64,000 nucleotides of DNA, taken from the NCBI RefSeq assembly GCF_003967355.1, contig NZ_BIFH01000046.1, positions 61,280 through 125,279 on the forward strand. Direction: 5' to 3'. The notes below the pieces were generated by a model. The model had not been told where the DNA came from, did no database searches, and saw only the letters and a list, made by a program, of their open reading frames with translations. The translations under genes and the position numbers were made by a program. The DNA is from Embleya hyalina (GTDB lineage Bacteria > Actinomycetota > Actinomycetes > Streptomycetales > Streptomycetaceae). Below, in pieces: positions 34,797 through 43,651 of the stretch (positions are counted from its first letter, which is position 1; each line of letters begins with the position of its first letter).

Positions 34797-35366
34797 GTGC
34801 AGCTTGTGGTCGGCCGTATCGGCAAGGCACACGGCATCAAGGGCCAGGTGACCGTCGAGGTCCGTACCGACGAGCCCGAACTGCGGCTCGCGCCCGGAGC
34901 GGTGCTGATGACCGACCCGCCGTCGGTCGGTCCGCTGACCATCGCCGACGGCCGGGTGCACAGCGGTCGACTGCTGTTGAGCATCGAGGGCGTGACCACC
35001 CGCAGCGGCGCCGAGGCGCTGCGCAACACGCTGCTGATCGCCGAGATCGACCCGGACGAACTCCCCGAGGACCCCGAGGAGTTCTACGACCACCAGTTGA
35101 TCGGGCTGGATGTGGTCACGGTCGACGGCGAGGCGGTCGGCGAGATCACCGAGGTGGCCCACCTGCCCTCGCAGGACCTGCTCATGGTCCGCCGGGCGGA
35201 CGGGCGCGAGGTGATGATCCCGTTCGTGCGGCAGATCGTGCCGGAGATCGACCTGGAGAACCAGCGCGCGGTGATCACCCCGCCGCCGGGCCTGCTCGAC
35301 GCGGCGGACGCGGTGCTCGCGGTGCCGGACCCGGCGGAGGGCGACACGTCCGAGGACCCCTCGTGA
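34797..35366 (+). CDS. rimM: ribosome maturation factor RimM
   Basis: 189-residue 16S rRNA processing factor that binds S19 during 30S assembly. The N-terminal barrel opens [13 protein letters not shown]. The PRC-barrel half has [10 protein letters not shown] and ends with the [12 protein letters not shown] motif. GTG 34797 has GAGGAG 8 nt upstream. The stop overlaps trmD by 4 nt (GTGA). Confidence 0.95.
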   Translation: MQLVVGRIGKAHGIKGQVTVEVRTDEPELRLAPGAVLMTDPPSVGPLTIADGRVHSGRLLLSIEGVTTRSGAEALRNTLLIAEIDPDELPEDPEEFYDHQLIGLDVVTVDGEAVGEITEVAHLPSQDLLMVRRADGREVMIPFVRQIVPEIDLENQRAVITPPPGLLDAADAVLAVPDPAEGDTSEDPS

Positions 35367-36181
35367 GGATCGACGTCGTCACCATCTTTCCCGAATACCT
35401 GGCCCCGCTGGACGTCTCGCTGGTCGGCAAGGCGTGCGCCAAGGGCCTGCTGGACGTGCACCTGCACCAGCTCCGGGACTGGACGTACGACGTGCACAAG
35501 ACCGTCGACGACACCCCGTACGGCGGCGGCCCCGGCATGGTGATGAAGCCCGAGCCGTGGGGGCTCGCGCTGGACGCCGTGCTGGAGCAGGGCGAGAGCG
35601 CGGCGGCCCCGGTGCCCCGGATGATCGTGCCCACGCCGTCCGGCCGGCCGTTCACCCAGGACCTCGCGGTCGAACTGGCCGAGGAGCCGTGGCTGCTGTT
35701 CGCGCCCGCCCGCTACGAGGGCATCGACCGGCGGGTCCTGGACGAGGCGGCGACCCGGATGCGGGTGGACGAGGTCTCCATCGGCGACTACGTGCTCGCG
35801 GGTGGCGAGGTGGCCGTGCTGGTCATGGTCGAGGCGGTGGCCCGGCTGCTGCCGGGTGTGCTGGGCAACGCGGAATCGCATCGGGACGACTCGTTCGCGC
35901 CCGGCGCGATGGCCAACCTCCTGGAGGGGCCGGTGTACACCAAGCCCGCCGAGTGGCGCGGGCGTGAGGTGCCGCCGATCACGGTCTCCGGGAACCACGG
36001 CGCGATCGCCCGCTGGCGGCGGGACGAGGCACTGCGCCGGACCTCGGCGCACCGGCCCGATCTGATCGGCCGGATCGATCCCGCGGCGGTGGACAGGAAG
36101 GACCGGGCGCTGCTCGCCGAGCTGGGCTGGGTCGAGCGGGACGGCCGGTTTCATCGGGCCGACCCACCTGTGGCAGACTGA
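35363..36181 (+). CDS. trmD: tRNA (guanine37-N1)-methyltransferase TrmD
   Basis: 272-residue SPOUT methyltransferase that makes m1G37 and prevents frameshifting. The trefoil-knot SAM site is visible as C-A-K-G-L region then R-Y-E-G-I-D-R-R and the [11 protein letters not shown] motif. The GTG start is coupled to the rimM stop. The last codons contain C-A-G-A-C-T-like sequence that could carry an rplS promoter. Confidence 0.96.
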   Translation: MRIDVVTIFPEYLAPLDVSLVGKACAKGLLDVHLHQLRDWTYDVHKTVDDTPYGGGPGMVMKPEPWGLALDAVLEQGESAAAPVPRMIVPTPSGRPFTQDLAVELAEEPWLLFAPARYEGIDRRVLDEAATRMRVDEVSIGDYVLAGGEVAVLVMVEAVARLLPGVLGNAESHRDDSFAPGAMANLLEGPVYTKPAEWRGREVPPITVSGNHGAIARWRRDEALRRTSAHRPDLIGRIDPAAVDRKDRALLAELGWVERDGRFHRADPPVAD

Positions 36182-36234
36182 GACGCTGTTGCCATGTCCC
36201 GATCCGGACCGGGTTCCCCGGGAGCCGGACGGCA

Positions 36235-36314
36235 CCCCTGCCACAGGGGGAGCGCCATTCGGGACCGGCGACCCCCCTTTCGTAACCACGATTCCCCGTG
36301 GGTGACCTGTGGCA
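36235..36314 (+). promoter_or_regulatory. rplS leader with two mutually exclusive pairings
   Basis: A compact hairpin CCCCTG/CAGGGG (36235-36240 with 36244-36249) shares bases with a long-range pairing TGCCACAGG (36239-36247) with CCTGTGGCA (36306-36314), just upstream of rplS. Such a switchable pair could mediate autoregulation by L19. This is inference. Confidence 0.4.
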
Positions 36315-36335
36315 CCCCCGAGAAAGCGACGCGAG

Positions 36336-36695
36336 ATGAACAAGCTCGACCACATCGATGCCGCATCCCTGCGGGACGACGTCCCGGACTTCCGTCCCGG
36401 TGACACCCTCAAGGTGCACGTGCGCGTCATCGAAGGCAACAAGTCCCGCGTCCAGGTCTTCCAGGGCTTCGTGCTGCGTCGCCAGGGCGACGGCGTCCGC
36501 GAGACCTTCACGGTCCGCAAGGTCAGCTACGGCGTCGGCGTGGAGCGCACCTTCCCGGTGCACACCCCGGTGATCGAGAAGATCGAGCTGGTCACCCGCG
36601 GCGCCGTGCGTCGCGCGAAGCTCTACTACATGCGTGACCTGCGCGGCAAGGCCGCGAAGATCAAGGAGAAGCGCTCGGACCGTCCGACGCGCTGA
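36336..36695 (+). CDS. rplS: 50S ribosomal protein L19
   Basis: 119-residue L19, which sits at the 30S-50S interface. The F-R-P-G-D-T-L-K-V and R-V-Q-V-F-Q-G-F-V motifs and the [17 protein letters not shown] end are standard. ATG 36336 gives the usual start M-N-K-L-D; an earlier ATG at 36309 lies in the leader. Confidence 0.96.
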   Translation: MNKLDHIDAASLRDDVPDFRPGDTLKVHVRVIEGNKSRVQVFQGFVLRRQGDGVRETFTVRKVSYGVGVERTFPVHTPVIEKIELVTRGAVRRAKLYYMRDLRGKAAKIKEKRSDRPTR

Positions 36696-36760
36696 ACCGT
36701 GCGCCACACCCGGGGTGCCTCGCCCATGGCGAGCCGACCCGGACGCTAGGCTCGTTCGTG

Positions 36761-38086
36761 ATGGACGACGCAGAGCAGAGCAGAGGCCGTGCCTCCACGG
36801 CGGAGGAATCCGCCGGTACCTCGTCCACCGAGGTCGTGGAGGCGCGGCCTTCGCGTGTCCTGGGACGGGCGTCGGGCGGGAACGGTCACGGGGGCGGCCT
36901 CGACGGGGCGCTCGGGACCGTGCCGGAGGCGCCGAAGTCCCCTGATTTCGCAAAGGATTCGGTGGCGGGCGCGGCCGACGGCACGGGCGTGGCCTCGGCC
37001 GTCGAGGCGGGTGCGGACGTGCGGTCGAAGGGGCCGGAGAAGGCCGACACCCCCGAGGACGGGGCGGGTTCGGCGGTCGAGACCGCACCCGAGCCCGGGA
37101 CCGAGCCGGCGTCCGGCACCGGGACCGCATCCAAGCCCGGGACCGCATCGGGGACCGCGACCGGGGCCGTATCCGACACCGGGACCGAGACCGACACCGG
37201 GACCGACACCGGGACCGAGGCCGGGACCGCGACGGCATCGGGGACCGCGACCGACACCGGGATTGCATCGGGGACCGCGACCGCGACCGCGTCCGGGACG
37301 GCGACCGACTCCGAGGCCGACGCCGTCGCCGGGAGCGAGCCCGACGTCGACCCCGAGGCCGATTCCGAGGCCGGGTCGGGCGCCGAGGCCGAGGGCGCCC
37401 CCGATGCGCCTCGGCGGCGGCGGATGCCCGCGTGGGTCGAACTCCCGCTCCTGGTCGCGATCGCGATGGTCGTAGTCCTCGTGGTGAACTCGTGGGTCGC
37501 CCAGCCGTTCGTGATCCCCAGCGGCTCGATGGAGAACACGCTCGAGGTCGGCGACCGGGTCCTGGTGAACAAACTCGCCTACAAGTACGGGGACATCCAC
37601 CGCGGCGACATGATCGTCTTCGACGGGCGCGGCTCGTTCACCCCCGAGGGCACCGGCTCGCCCAACCCGGTGACCGGCGCGCTGCGCAAGCTCGGCGGGG
37701 TGTTCGGCTTCACCAACCCCGACGACAACGACTTCGTGAAGCGGGTGATCGGGATCGGCGGCGACGTGGTCAAGTGTTGCGACACGCAGGGTCGGGTCAC
37801 CGTCAACGGGGTGCCGCTGGACGAGGGCGACTACCTGCATCCGGGCGACAAGCCCTCCGACTTCCCGTTCGAGGCCGCGGTGCCCAAGGGAAAGCTCTGG
37901 GTCATGGGCGACCATCGCAGCAACTCGGCCGACTCGCGCGACCACCTGGGCGACCCCGGCGGCGGCATGGTGCCGGAGAGCCGGGTGATCGGGCGCGCGC
38001 AGTGGATCATCTGGCCGTTCGGGCGGATCCAGGGCGCGGATCGGCCGAAGACGTTCGATCGGTCGGACTTCGACCGCCGTGGGTAA
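36761..38086 (+). CDS. lepB: type I signal peptidase with long low-complexity N-terminus (LepB1)
   Basis: 441-residue signal peptidase I that cleaves Sec and Tat signal peptides at the outer face of the membrane. The first ~220 residues are a Thr/Gly/Ala/Glu/Asp-rich low-complexity region. A single membrane segment follows (about 226-248). The catalytic Ser256 is in P-S-G-S-M and the general-base Lys327 in F-V-K-R-V-I-G. The box with G-D-H-R-S-N-S-A-D-S-R-D is intact. TAGGCT at 36747-36752, 8 nt before the ATG, suggests a near-leaderless transcript; GTG 36758 is an alternative start. The next lepB begins 8 nt inside its end. Confidence 0.92.
   Translation: MDDAEQSRGRASTAEESAGTSSTEVVEARPSRVLGRASGGNGHGGGLDGALGTVPEAPKSPDFAKDSVAGAADGTGVASAVEAGADVRSKGPEKADTPEDGAGSAVETAPEPGTEPASGTGTASKPGTASGTATGAVSDTGTETDTGTDTGTEAGTATASGTATDTGIASGTATATASGTATDSEADAVAGSEPDVDPEADSEAGSGAEAEGAPDAPRRRRMPAWVELPLLVAIAMVVVLVVNSWVAQPFVIPSGSMENTLEVGDRVLVNKLAYKYGDIHRGDMIVFDGRGSFTPEGTGSPNPVTGALRKLGGVFGFTNPDDNDFVKRVIGIGGDVVKCCDTQGRVTVNGVPLDEGDYLHPGDKPSDFPFEAAVPKGKLWVMGDHRSNSADSRDHLGDPGGGMVPESRVIGRAQWIIWPFGRIQGADRPKTFDRSDFDRRG
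37081..37335. repeat. imperfect hexanucleotide-based coding repeat in lepB1
   Basis: GGGACC-related 6-, 12- and 18-bp units repeat through 250 bp and encode alternating Gly-Thr, Ala-Thr and Asp-Thr pairs. The GGG glycine codons stand out from the flanking GGC-rich usage, which suggests slippage expansion. Confidence 0.7.
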
Positions 38087-39209
38087 ACGCGGCAAGCCCA
38101 AGGGCGCCCGGGCCGCCGATCCGGTGCCCGCGCGGCCGAGTGCCCACCCCGACGGCGGGGCCGGTCCGCCCCCGATTCCGGAGGTCGCGGGCGCGGTGGC
38201 GCTCGGTGAGGCCGAACCCGTCCGCGCCGCGCCGTCGGTCGAGGTGCCGACCCCCGCCCCCGCACGCCGACGTCGGGGCAGGCGTTCGCGGCGCAAGGAC
38301 AAGGTGGTGCCGCTGTGGCGCGAACTGCCGATGCTCGCGGTGATCGCGCTCGCCCTCGCGCTGCTGATCAAGACGTTTCTGGTGCAGGCGTTCTACATCC
38401 CTTCGGGGTCGATGGAGCACACCATCGACGTCGGCGACCGGGTCCTGGTGGACAAGTTCTCGCCGTGGTTCGGGTGGACCCCCGAGCGCGGCCAGGTGGT
38501 CGTCTTCAAGGACCCGGGCGGCTGGCTGGGCAAGAAGAACACGGACGACCCGCCGCCCGGACTCAAGCAGGTCAAGCAGGGACTCGTGTTCGTGGGCATG
38601 TTGCCCTCGGACGACGAACAGGACCTGATCAAGCGGGTGATCGGGGTCGGCGGCGACACGGTGGCCTGCTGTGACCCGTCCGGGCGAATCACCGTCAACG
38701 GTGTTCCGCTGGACGAGCCCTACCTGTACAAGGGCAACGCGCCCTCGGAGAAACGCTTCAGTGTGACCGTGCCCAAGGGGCGGCTGTGGGTGATGGGCGA
38801 CCATCGCGGTGACTCGGCCGATTCGCGGGCACATATGGATCGGCCCTATCAGGGCACGATCCCGGTGGACGATGTGGTCGGTCGGGCCGTCCTGGTGGCC
38901 TGGCCGCTCGGGCGTGCGCATCGGCTGCCGGTTCCGGAGACGTTCGGGAACAAAGCCCTGTCGGTTGCGATTCTCCCGCCCACCCCGGTCGTTATGGGAA
39001 TGGTGGGTGCGGTTCCGCTGGTCCTGCTACGCCGACGTGTACGCTCGCGCCGGCGCATGCCGGCCCCGTGGGGTCGACATCGACCCGGCGACGTGCGCGG
39101 CACGGGTCGGAAATCATCAAGACAGAGCTGTGGGCAGCCGGTGGACAGCCCCGACCGGGTGCCGTGTGGCCTGCACGGGTACGAGGAGGCGCCGTGGGGG
39201 AAGTCGTGA
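38079..39209 (+). CDS. lepB: type I signal peptidase (LepB2)
   Basis: 376-residue signal peptidase I. A ~85-residue Pro/Ala/Arg-rich cytoplasmic region precedes the membrane anchor (about 87-106). Ser111 (P-S-G-S-M-E) and Lys185 (L-I-K-R-V-I-G) form the dyad. A second hydrophobic segment near residue 300 is followed by an Arg-rich stop-transfer stretch and a ~55-residue tail of no recognisable family, which overlaps the start of lepB3. GTG 38079 overlaps lepB1 by 8 nt, consistent with coupling. Confidence 0.92.
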   Translation: MGKRGKPKGARAADPVPARPSAHPDGGAGPPPIPEVAGAVALGEAEPVRAAPSVEVPTPAPARRRRGRRSRRKDKVVPLWRELPMLAVIALALALLIKTFLVQAFYIPSGSMEHTIDVGDRVLVDKFSPWFGWTPERGQVVVFKDPGGWLGKKNTDDPPPGLKQVKQGLVFVGMLPSDDEQDLIKRVIGVGGDTVACCDPSGRITVNGVPLDEPYLYKGNAPSEKRFSVTVPKGRLWVMGDHRGDSADSRAHMDRPYQGTIPVDDVVGRAVLVAWPLGRAHRLPVPETFGNKALSVAILPPTPVVMGMVGAVPLVLLRRRVRSRRRMPAPWGRHRPGDVRGTGRKSSRQSCGQPVDSPDRVPCGLHGYEEAPWGKS

Positions 39210-40384
39210 TCGGAGCGCGATCCGCTGGTGGAGACGACGATCGTGGGCGGGAGCCGCACGAGCGGCATCCGACCGACGCGCCGCACGATCCCGGAGCGCC
39301 ACCGACCCAACCAACGACCGGGGACGGGCCCCGGCAGTCGCCCGATCTGGTGAAGCACCCGAAGAACGGGGCCGGCGCCGACGCGGCGCCGATCTTTCCG
39401 CCGGTGGCGCCGACCCCCGCGACCGGCGGTCCGGGTACGGGCGGTCCGCCGGACGCGGACGGCCCCGGCGGTCCGGGCGACTCCGGCGGATCGGGCGGCT
39501 CCGGCGAGCCGGAGGGTGCCGGTGAACCGGAGGGGTCCGGCGCCGACGAGGGCGCCTCGGACTCGGGCGAACGGCGCAAGAAGAAGGGGTCGTTCTGGAA
39601 GGAGCTGCCGCTGCTTCTGGTGATCGCGGTGGTCCTGGCGCTGCTCATCAAGACCTTCCTCGTGCAGGCCTTCTCGATTCCGTCGGAGTCGATGGAGAAC
39701 ACCATCAAGGTCGGCGACCGGGTCCTGGTGAACAAGTTCTCGCCGTGGTTCGGCGCGGAGCCGGAACGCGGCCAGGTGGTGGTCTTCCACGACCCGGGCA
39801 ACTGGCTCCAGGAGGCGCCGAAGCAGTCGGACAACGCGGTGGTGCGCGGGCTGCAGAAGGGCATGTCCTGGGTCGGCCTGATGCCGTCCGCCGATGAGAA
39901 GGACCTGATCAAGCGGGTGATCGGGGTCGGCGGCGACCGGGTCCAGTGTTGTGACGCGCAGGGCCGGCTCATGGTCAACGGCAAGCCGTTGGACGAGAGT
40001 TCGTACCTGAAGAAGGGCGTGGCCCCGTCGACGAAGGTGTTCGACGTGACCGTGCCCAAGGGCCGGATCTGGCTGATGGGCGACAACCGGGACAACTCGT
40101 CCGACTCGCGCTATCACATGGACCAGCCGTTCAACGGCACGGTGGACAAGGACCAGGTCATCGGGCGCGCGTTCACCGTGGTGTGGCCGCTGAACCGGAT
40201 CCACGGCCTCGGCGTGCCGGGCACCTTCGACCAGCCGGGCCTCGGGCTCGACGTGATCGGCGGCACCCCGATGGTGGCCGGGCTGATCGGGGCGGTGCCG
40301 CTGGTGTGGTGGCGGCGCAGGCGGCGCGGCGGGCCCGAGGAGCGTACGGCCACGCGCCCGCCCTCGGCGGCGCCGCCGGCCTGA
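39194..40384 (+). CDS. lepB: type I signal peptidase (LepB3)
   Basis: 396-residue signal peptidase I with a Gly/Pro/Asp-rich ~125-residue N-terminus and a membrane anchor at about 140-160. The dyad is Ser166 (P-S-E-S-M-E, where the other two have P-S-G-S-M) and Lys240. A second hydrophobic segment near 355 leads into an Arg-rich tail. GTG 39194 is chosen because AGGAGG lies 4-5 nt upstream; GTG 39206, overlapping the lepB2 stop as GTGA, is the alternative. It is the last of three tandem paralogues; I recall four (sipW-Z) in S. coelicolor and S. lividans. Confidence 0.9.
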   Translation: MGEVVIGARSAGGDDDRGREPHERHPTDAPHDPGAPPTQPTTGDGPRQSPDLVKHPKNGAGADAAPIFPPVAPTPATGGPGTGGPPDADGPGGPGDSGGSGGSGEPEGAGEPEGSGADEGASDSGERRKKKGSFWKELPLLLVIAVVLALLIKTFLVQAFSIPSESMENTIKVGDRVLVNKFSPWFGAEPERGQVVVFHDPGNWLQEAPKQSDNAVVRGLQKGMSWVGLMPSADEKDLIKRVIGVGGDRVQCCDAQGRLMVNGKPLDESSYLKKGVAPSTKVFDVTVPKGRIWLMGDNRDNSSDSRYHMDQPFNGTVDKDQVIGRAFTVVWPLNRIHGLGVPGTFDQPGLGLDVIGGTPMVAGLIGAVPLVWWRRRRRGGPEERTATRPPSAAPPA

Positions 40385-40469
40385 CCGCCGACCTCTCGCA
40401 TTCGGCCGGGCGCTCGGGAATCCCCTCCCGCGCGACCCGGCCGTTCGCGGCTCGGGGCACAATCCGGGG

Positions 40470-41039
40470 ATGACGACTCAACCCGTGTCATGGCCCGGAG
40501 ACGTACCGGAGCCGGTGCCGGACTACCCCGCCGACCTGGCTCCCGACCTGGAACGACGCGCGGTGCGCGTGGTGATGCTCGACCCCGACGACCGGGTGCT
40601 GCTGTTTCGCACCCGGGTGCCCGAATCCGACCCGTCCGACTGGTACGACCTGCCGGGCGGCGGCCTGGACCCCGGGGAGACCTATGTGGACGCGGCCGTT
40701 CGGGAGATCCGGGAGGAGACCGGCCTGCGGATCGAGCCCGCCGAGGTGGGGCCGCCGACCTGGCGGCGGAGTGTGACGTGGGTGCGGCCGGGGCATCGGC
40801 GGGTGCAACACGAGTTCGTGGTCCTGGTCCGGGTCGCCGAGCGGGCGCCCGCGGTCTGCGAGGACCGTTCGTTGTGGACCGCGGACGAGCTGGCCGAGTA
40901 CCAGGAGGCGGTGTGGTGGCCGGTGGACGAGATCCGGGCGGCGCCGGCGCGGTTCTACCCGGGCCGGCTGCCCGAGCTGCTGCCGAGGTTCCTCGCCGGC
41001 GAGCTGATCGACGAGCCGTTCGAGTGGTGGAACGGCTGA
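40470..41039 (+). CDS. Nudix hydrolase
   Basis: 189-residue Nudix protein with a complete box: G-G-G-L-D-P-G-E then V-R-E-I-R-E-E-T-G-L (about residues 65-87). It should hydrolyse a nucleoside diphosphate linked to another moiety; the substrate is unknown. CACAAT at 40458-40463, 6 nt before the ATG, looks like a -10 of a leaderless transcript. A mutT-like gene after the sip cluster is the usual streptomycete arrangement. Confidence 0.87.
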   Translation: MTTQPVSWPGDVPEPVPDYPADLAPDLERRAVRVVMLDPDDRVLLFRTRVPESDPSDWYDLPGGGLDPGETYVDAAVREIREETGLRIEPAEVGPPTWRRSVTWVRPGHRRVQHEFVVLVRVAERAPAVCEDRSLWTADELAEYQEAVWWPVDEIRAAPARFYPGRLPELLPRFLAGELIDEPFEWWNG

Positions 41040-41184
41040 GCCCCGCGGCGCCGGCGGGTCGACGGCCGGTCGATGCGGGCCGTCGGGAGTGTCCCGGACG
41101 GTTGTGCCATGGTGCGCCGGTGGGCGCGAGGGTCGCCGGTACACAATGGGAGGCGTCAGCGAAGCGCAGGAGCGAGGGGCGCGC

Positions 41185-41511
41185 ATGAGTGCGGAAGATC
41201 TCGAAAAGTACGAGACCGAGATGGAGCTGCAGCTCTACCGCGAGTACCGCGACGTCGTGGGTCTCTTCAAGTACGTCATCGAGACGGAAAGGCGCTTCTA
41301 CCTCACCAACCAGTACGAGCTGCACGTGAGGTCGGCCGACGGGGAGGTCTTCTTCGAGTTGTCCATGGCGGACGCGTGGGTGTGGGACATGTATCGACCC
41401 GCGCGATTCGTGAAGAACGTCCGGGTTCTCACCTTCAAGGACGTCAACGTCGAGGAATTGACCAAGAGCGAATTCGAGATGCCCGCGGGCAACGAAGGGT
41501 TCGGCGGCTGA
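41185..41511 (+). CDS. DUF2469 family protein
   Basis: 108-residue protein highly conserved in actinobacteria, starting [10 protein letters not shown] and ending in [12 protein letters not shown]. Rich in aromatic and acidic residues. No function is established. ATG 41185 has GAGGGG about 6 nt upstream. It is a reliable neighbour of yraN and comM in this order. Confidence 0.92.
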   Translation: MSAEDLEKYETEMELQLYREYRDVVGLFKYVIETERRFYLTNQYELHVRSADGEVFFELSMADAWVWDMYRPARFVKNVRVLTFKDVNVEELTKSEFEMPAGNEGFGG

Positions 41512-41537
41512 GCGGACCCCGCGCGCCCGCAAGGGCG

Positions 41538-41564
41538 GTATCCACAACGACCGGTTTGTCCACA
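41538..41564 (+). promoter_or_regulatory. two DnaA-box-like nonamers
   Basis: GTATCCACA (41538-41546) and TTGTCCACA (41556-41564), the second identical to the streptomycete DnaA-box consensus, lie 9 nt apart in the DUF2469-yraN gap. Isolated pairs can titrate DnaA or respond to it. Two sites are far too few for an origin. Confidence 0.45.
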
Positions 41565-41583
41565 GGTCACGGTGGGTCGACAC

Positions 41584-41628
41584 ACGACCACCTCCGGCTC
41601 CGGCAGCGTCGAGCCCGGAGGTGGTCGT
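41584..41628 (+). promoter_or_regulatory. hairpin enclosing the yraN ribosome-binding site
   Basis: A perfect 14-bp stem (41584-41597 with 41615-41628) whose right arm contains GGAGG (41617-41621), the only ribosome-binding site for yraN. It could terminate DUF2469 transcription or block yraN translation, or both. Confidence 0.6.
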
Positions 41629-41629
41629 T

Positions 41630-42043
41630 GTGCGGACCGATGCGGGTGGCAGGGAGGGTCGGGGCGGTCCGGCCCGGCAGTCCCGGAACGGCGCGGTGGG
41701 GCGCTACGGCGAGCGGGTCGCGGCGCGCTATCTGACCGAGGCGGGCATGGCCGTTCTGGCGCGCAATTGGCGCTGTCGGGACGGCGAGATCGACATCGTC
41801 GCGCGCGACGGGCCGGTTTTGGTCGTGTGCGAGGTCAAGACCCGGCGCGCGGGCGGGTTCGAGCACCCGCTGGAGGCGATCGGCCCGGCCAAGGCCGCCC
41901 GGCTGCGGGTGCTGGCCGAGCGCTGGCGGGCGGCGCATCCGCTCGCCGGGCCGCCGGGGCGCGAGGTGCGGATCGACCTGGTCGCGGTGGTCGCGTCGGT
42001 GCGCGGGGCGGCCGGGGTCGAGCACGTCCGGGGGGTGTGCTGA
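41630..42043 (+). CDS. yraN: YraN family (UPF0102) predicted nuclease
   Basis: 137-residue protein of the restriction-endonuclease-like fold. The core [12 protein letters not shown] (about 22-33), [10 protein letters not shown] and E-V-K-T-R-R carry the acidic and lysine residues of the PD-(D/E)xK site. Biological role unproven; often adjacent to comM and dprA, hinting at DNA processing. GTG 41630 is 8 nt after GGAGG; GTG 41621 overlaps that site. The stop abuts the comM start. Confidence 0.88.
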   Translation: MRTDAGGREGRGGPARQSRNGAVGRYGERVAARYLTEAGMAVLARNWRCRDGEIDIVARDGPVLVVCEVKTRRAGGFEHPLEAIGPAKAARLRVLAERWRAAHPLAGPPGREVRIDLVAVVASVRGAAGVEHVRGVC

Positions 42044-43651
42044 GTGGGCTTCGCGCGCACCCGGTCGGTCACCCTGGTCGGGGTGGACGGCGTCGTGGTG
42101 GAGGTGCAGGCCGACCTGGAGCCGGGGGTGACCACGTTCACCCTCGTGGGCCTGCCGGATCGAACCCTGGTGGAGTCCAAGGAGCGGGTCCGGGCGGCGG
42201 TGGTCAACAGCGGCGAGGAGTGGCCGCAGCGCAGGCTGACGGTGGGGTTGTCGCCGGCGACGGTGCCCAAGACCGGATCGGGCTTCGACCTGCCGATCGC
42301 GGCGGCGATGCTGGCGGCGGCGGGCGTGCTGGATCCGCGCGCCATCGAGGACCTGGTGATGATCGGCGAGCTGGGCCTGGACGGGCGGCTGCGGCCGGTG
42401 CGCGGGGTGTTGCCGGCGGTGATGGCCGCCGCGGCGGCCGGGTGCGCCCGGGTGGTGGTGCCCTCCGTGGCGGCCGGCGAGGCCGAGTTGGTGCCGGGGG
42501 TCGCCGTGTGGGGGGTGACCTCGCTGCGGCACCTGCTGGCGAGGCTGCGCGGGGAGCCGGCGCCGGCCGAGCCGGAGGCGGTGCGCGACATCGGTCTCGG
42601 CCCCGATCCGCTCGCCGTGGTCGGCACCCTGACGGCGGGCCCGCCGGCCGGGTCGGCGCCCGCCGATCTGGCCGACGTGGCCGGTCAGGGCCGGGCCCGC
42701 CGAGCCCTGGAGGTGTGCGCCGCGGGCGGGCACCACCTGTTCCTGCTCGGCAGTCCGGGCGCGGGCAAGACCATGCTGGCCGAGCGGCTGCCCGGGATCC
42801 TGCCGGCGCTCGACGGGCCGGCCTCGCTCGAGGTCAGCGCGGTGCACTCGATCGCGGGCACGCTGCGTCCCGACCTGCCGCTGGTGACCACGCCGCCGTT
42901 CTGCGCGCCGCACCACAGCGCGACGATGCCCGCGATCGTCGGCGGCGGCAACGGCCTCCCGCGCCCGGGCGCGGTCTCCCTGGCCCATCGGGGCGTGTTG
43001 TTCCTGGACGAGAGCCCGGAGTTCGGCGGGCGGGTGCTGGACGCGCTGCGCCAGCCGCTGGAGTCCGGCACGGTCACCGTGGCGCGCAGCGGGGGGATGT
43101 TGTGCTTCCCGGCGCGGTTCCTGCTCGTGATGGCGGCCAACCCGTGCCCGTGCGGGCGGTTCTCCGGACGGGGTCTGGACTGCACGTGCTCGTCGCTGAT
43201 GCGGCACAAGTACCTGGCCCGGCTGTCCGGGCCGCTGATGGACCGGATCGACGTGCGGGTCACCGTGGACACGGTCTCCCGCGCCGAGTTGTTCGCCCCG
43301 GAGGGGGCGGGGGAGCGGTCGGAGGTGGTGGCCGCACGGGTGCTCGCGGCCCGGGAGCGGGCCGCGCGGAGGCTGGCCGACACGGGGTGGACGGTCAACG
43401 CGGAGGTGCCGGGGCGTGAGCTGCGCACCCGGTGGACGGTCGACGCGGACGCCCTCGACCGGGCGGCGCGCGACATGGAGCGCGGCTTCCTGACCGCCCG
43501 AGGCCTCGACCGGGTCCTCCGCGTCGCCTGGACCCTCGCCGACCTGCACGCCCACCCCCGCCCCACCCGCTCCGACGTGGACACGGCCCTCGAACTCCGC
43601 ACGGGAGTGATCCGAGGCGACACGGCGAACGACGACGGATACGAGGGATGA
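42044..43651 (+). CDS. comM: YifB/ComM-type Mg-chelatase-like AAA+ ATPase
   Basis: 535 residues. The N-terminal Lon-like domain (about 1-170) ends before an AAA+ core with Walker A G-S-P-G-A-G-K-T at 236-243 and Walker B L-F-L-D-E-S near 325. A C-P-C-G and C-T-C Cys cluster lies at about 368-385, and a C-terminal Mg-chelatase subunit domain follows. In Vibrio, ComM is a branch-migration helicase used in transformation. GTG 42044 directly follows the yraN stop. It is separated from dprA by an expanded 671-bp gap. Confidence 0.93.
   Translation: MGFARTRSVTLVGVDGVVVEVQADLEPGVTTFTLVGLPDRTLVESKERVRAAVVNSGEEWPQRRLTVGLSPATVPKTGSGFDLPIAAAMLAAAGVLDPRAIEDLVMIGELGLDGRLRPVRGVLPAVMAAAAAGCARVVVPSVAAGEAELVPGVAVWGVTSLRHLLARLRGEPAPAEPEAVRDIGLGPDPLAVVGTLTAGPPAGSAPADLADVAGQGRARRALEVCAAGGHHLFLLGSPGAGKTMLAERLPGILPALDGPASLEVSAVHSIAGTLRPDLPLVTTPPFCAPHHSATMPAIVGGGNGLPRPGAVSLAHRGVLFLDESPEFGGRVLDALRQPLESGTVTVARSGGMLCFPARFLLVMAANPCPCGRFSGRGLDCTCSSLMRHKYLARLSGPLMDRIDVRVTVDTVSRAELFAPEGAGERSEVVAARVLAARERAARRLADTGWTVNAEVPGRELRTRWTVDADALDRAARDMERGFLTARGLDRVLRVAWTLADLHAHPRPTRSDVDTALELRTGVIRGDTANDDGYEG

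Noticed and set aside
41538..41564. Replication origin
   Set aside because: Only two DnaA-like boxes and no dnaA, dnaN or gyrB nearby; streptomycete oriC has many boxes.
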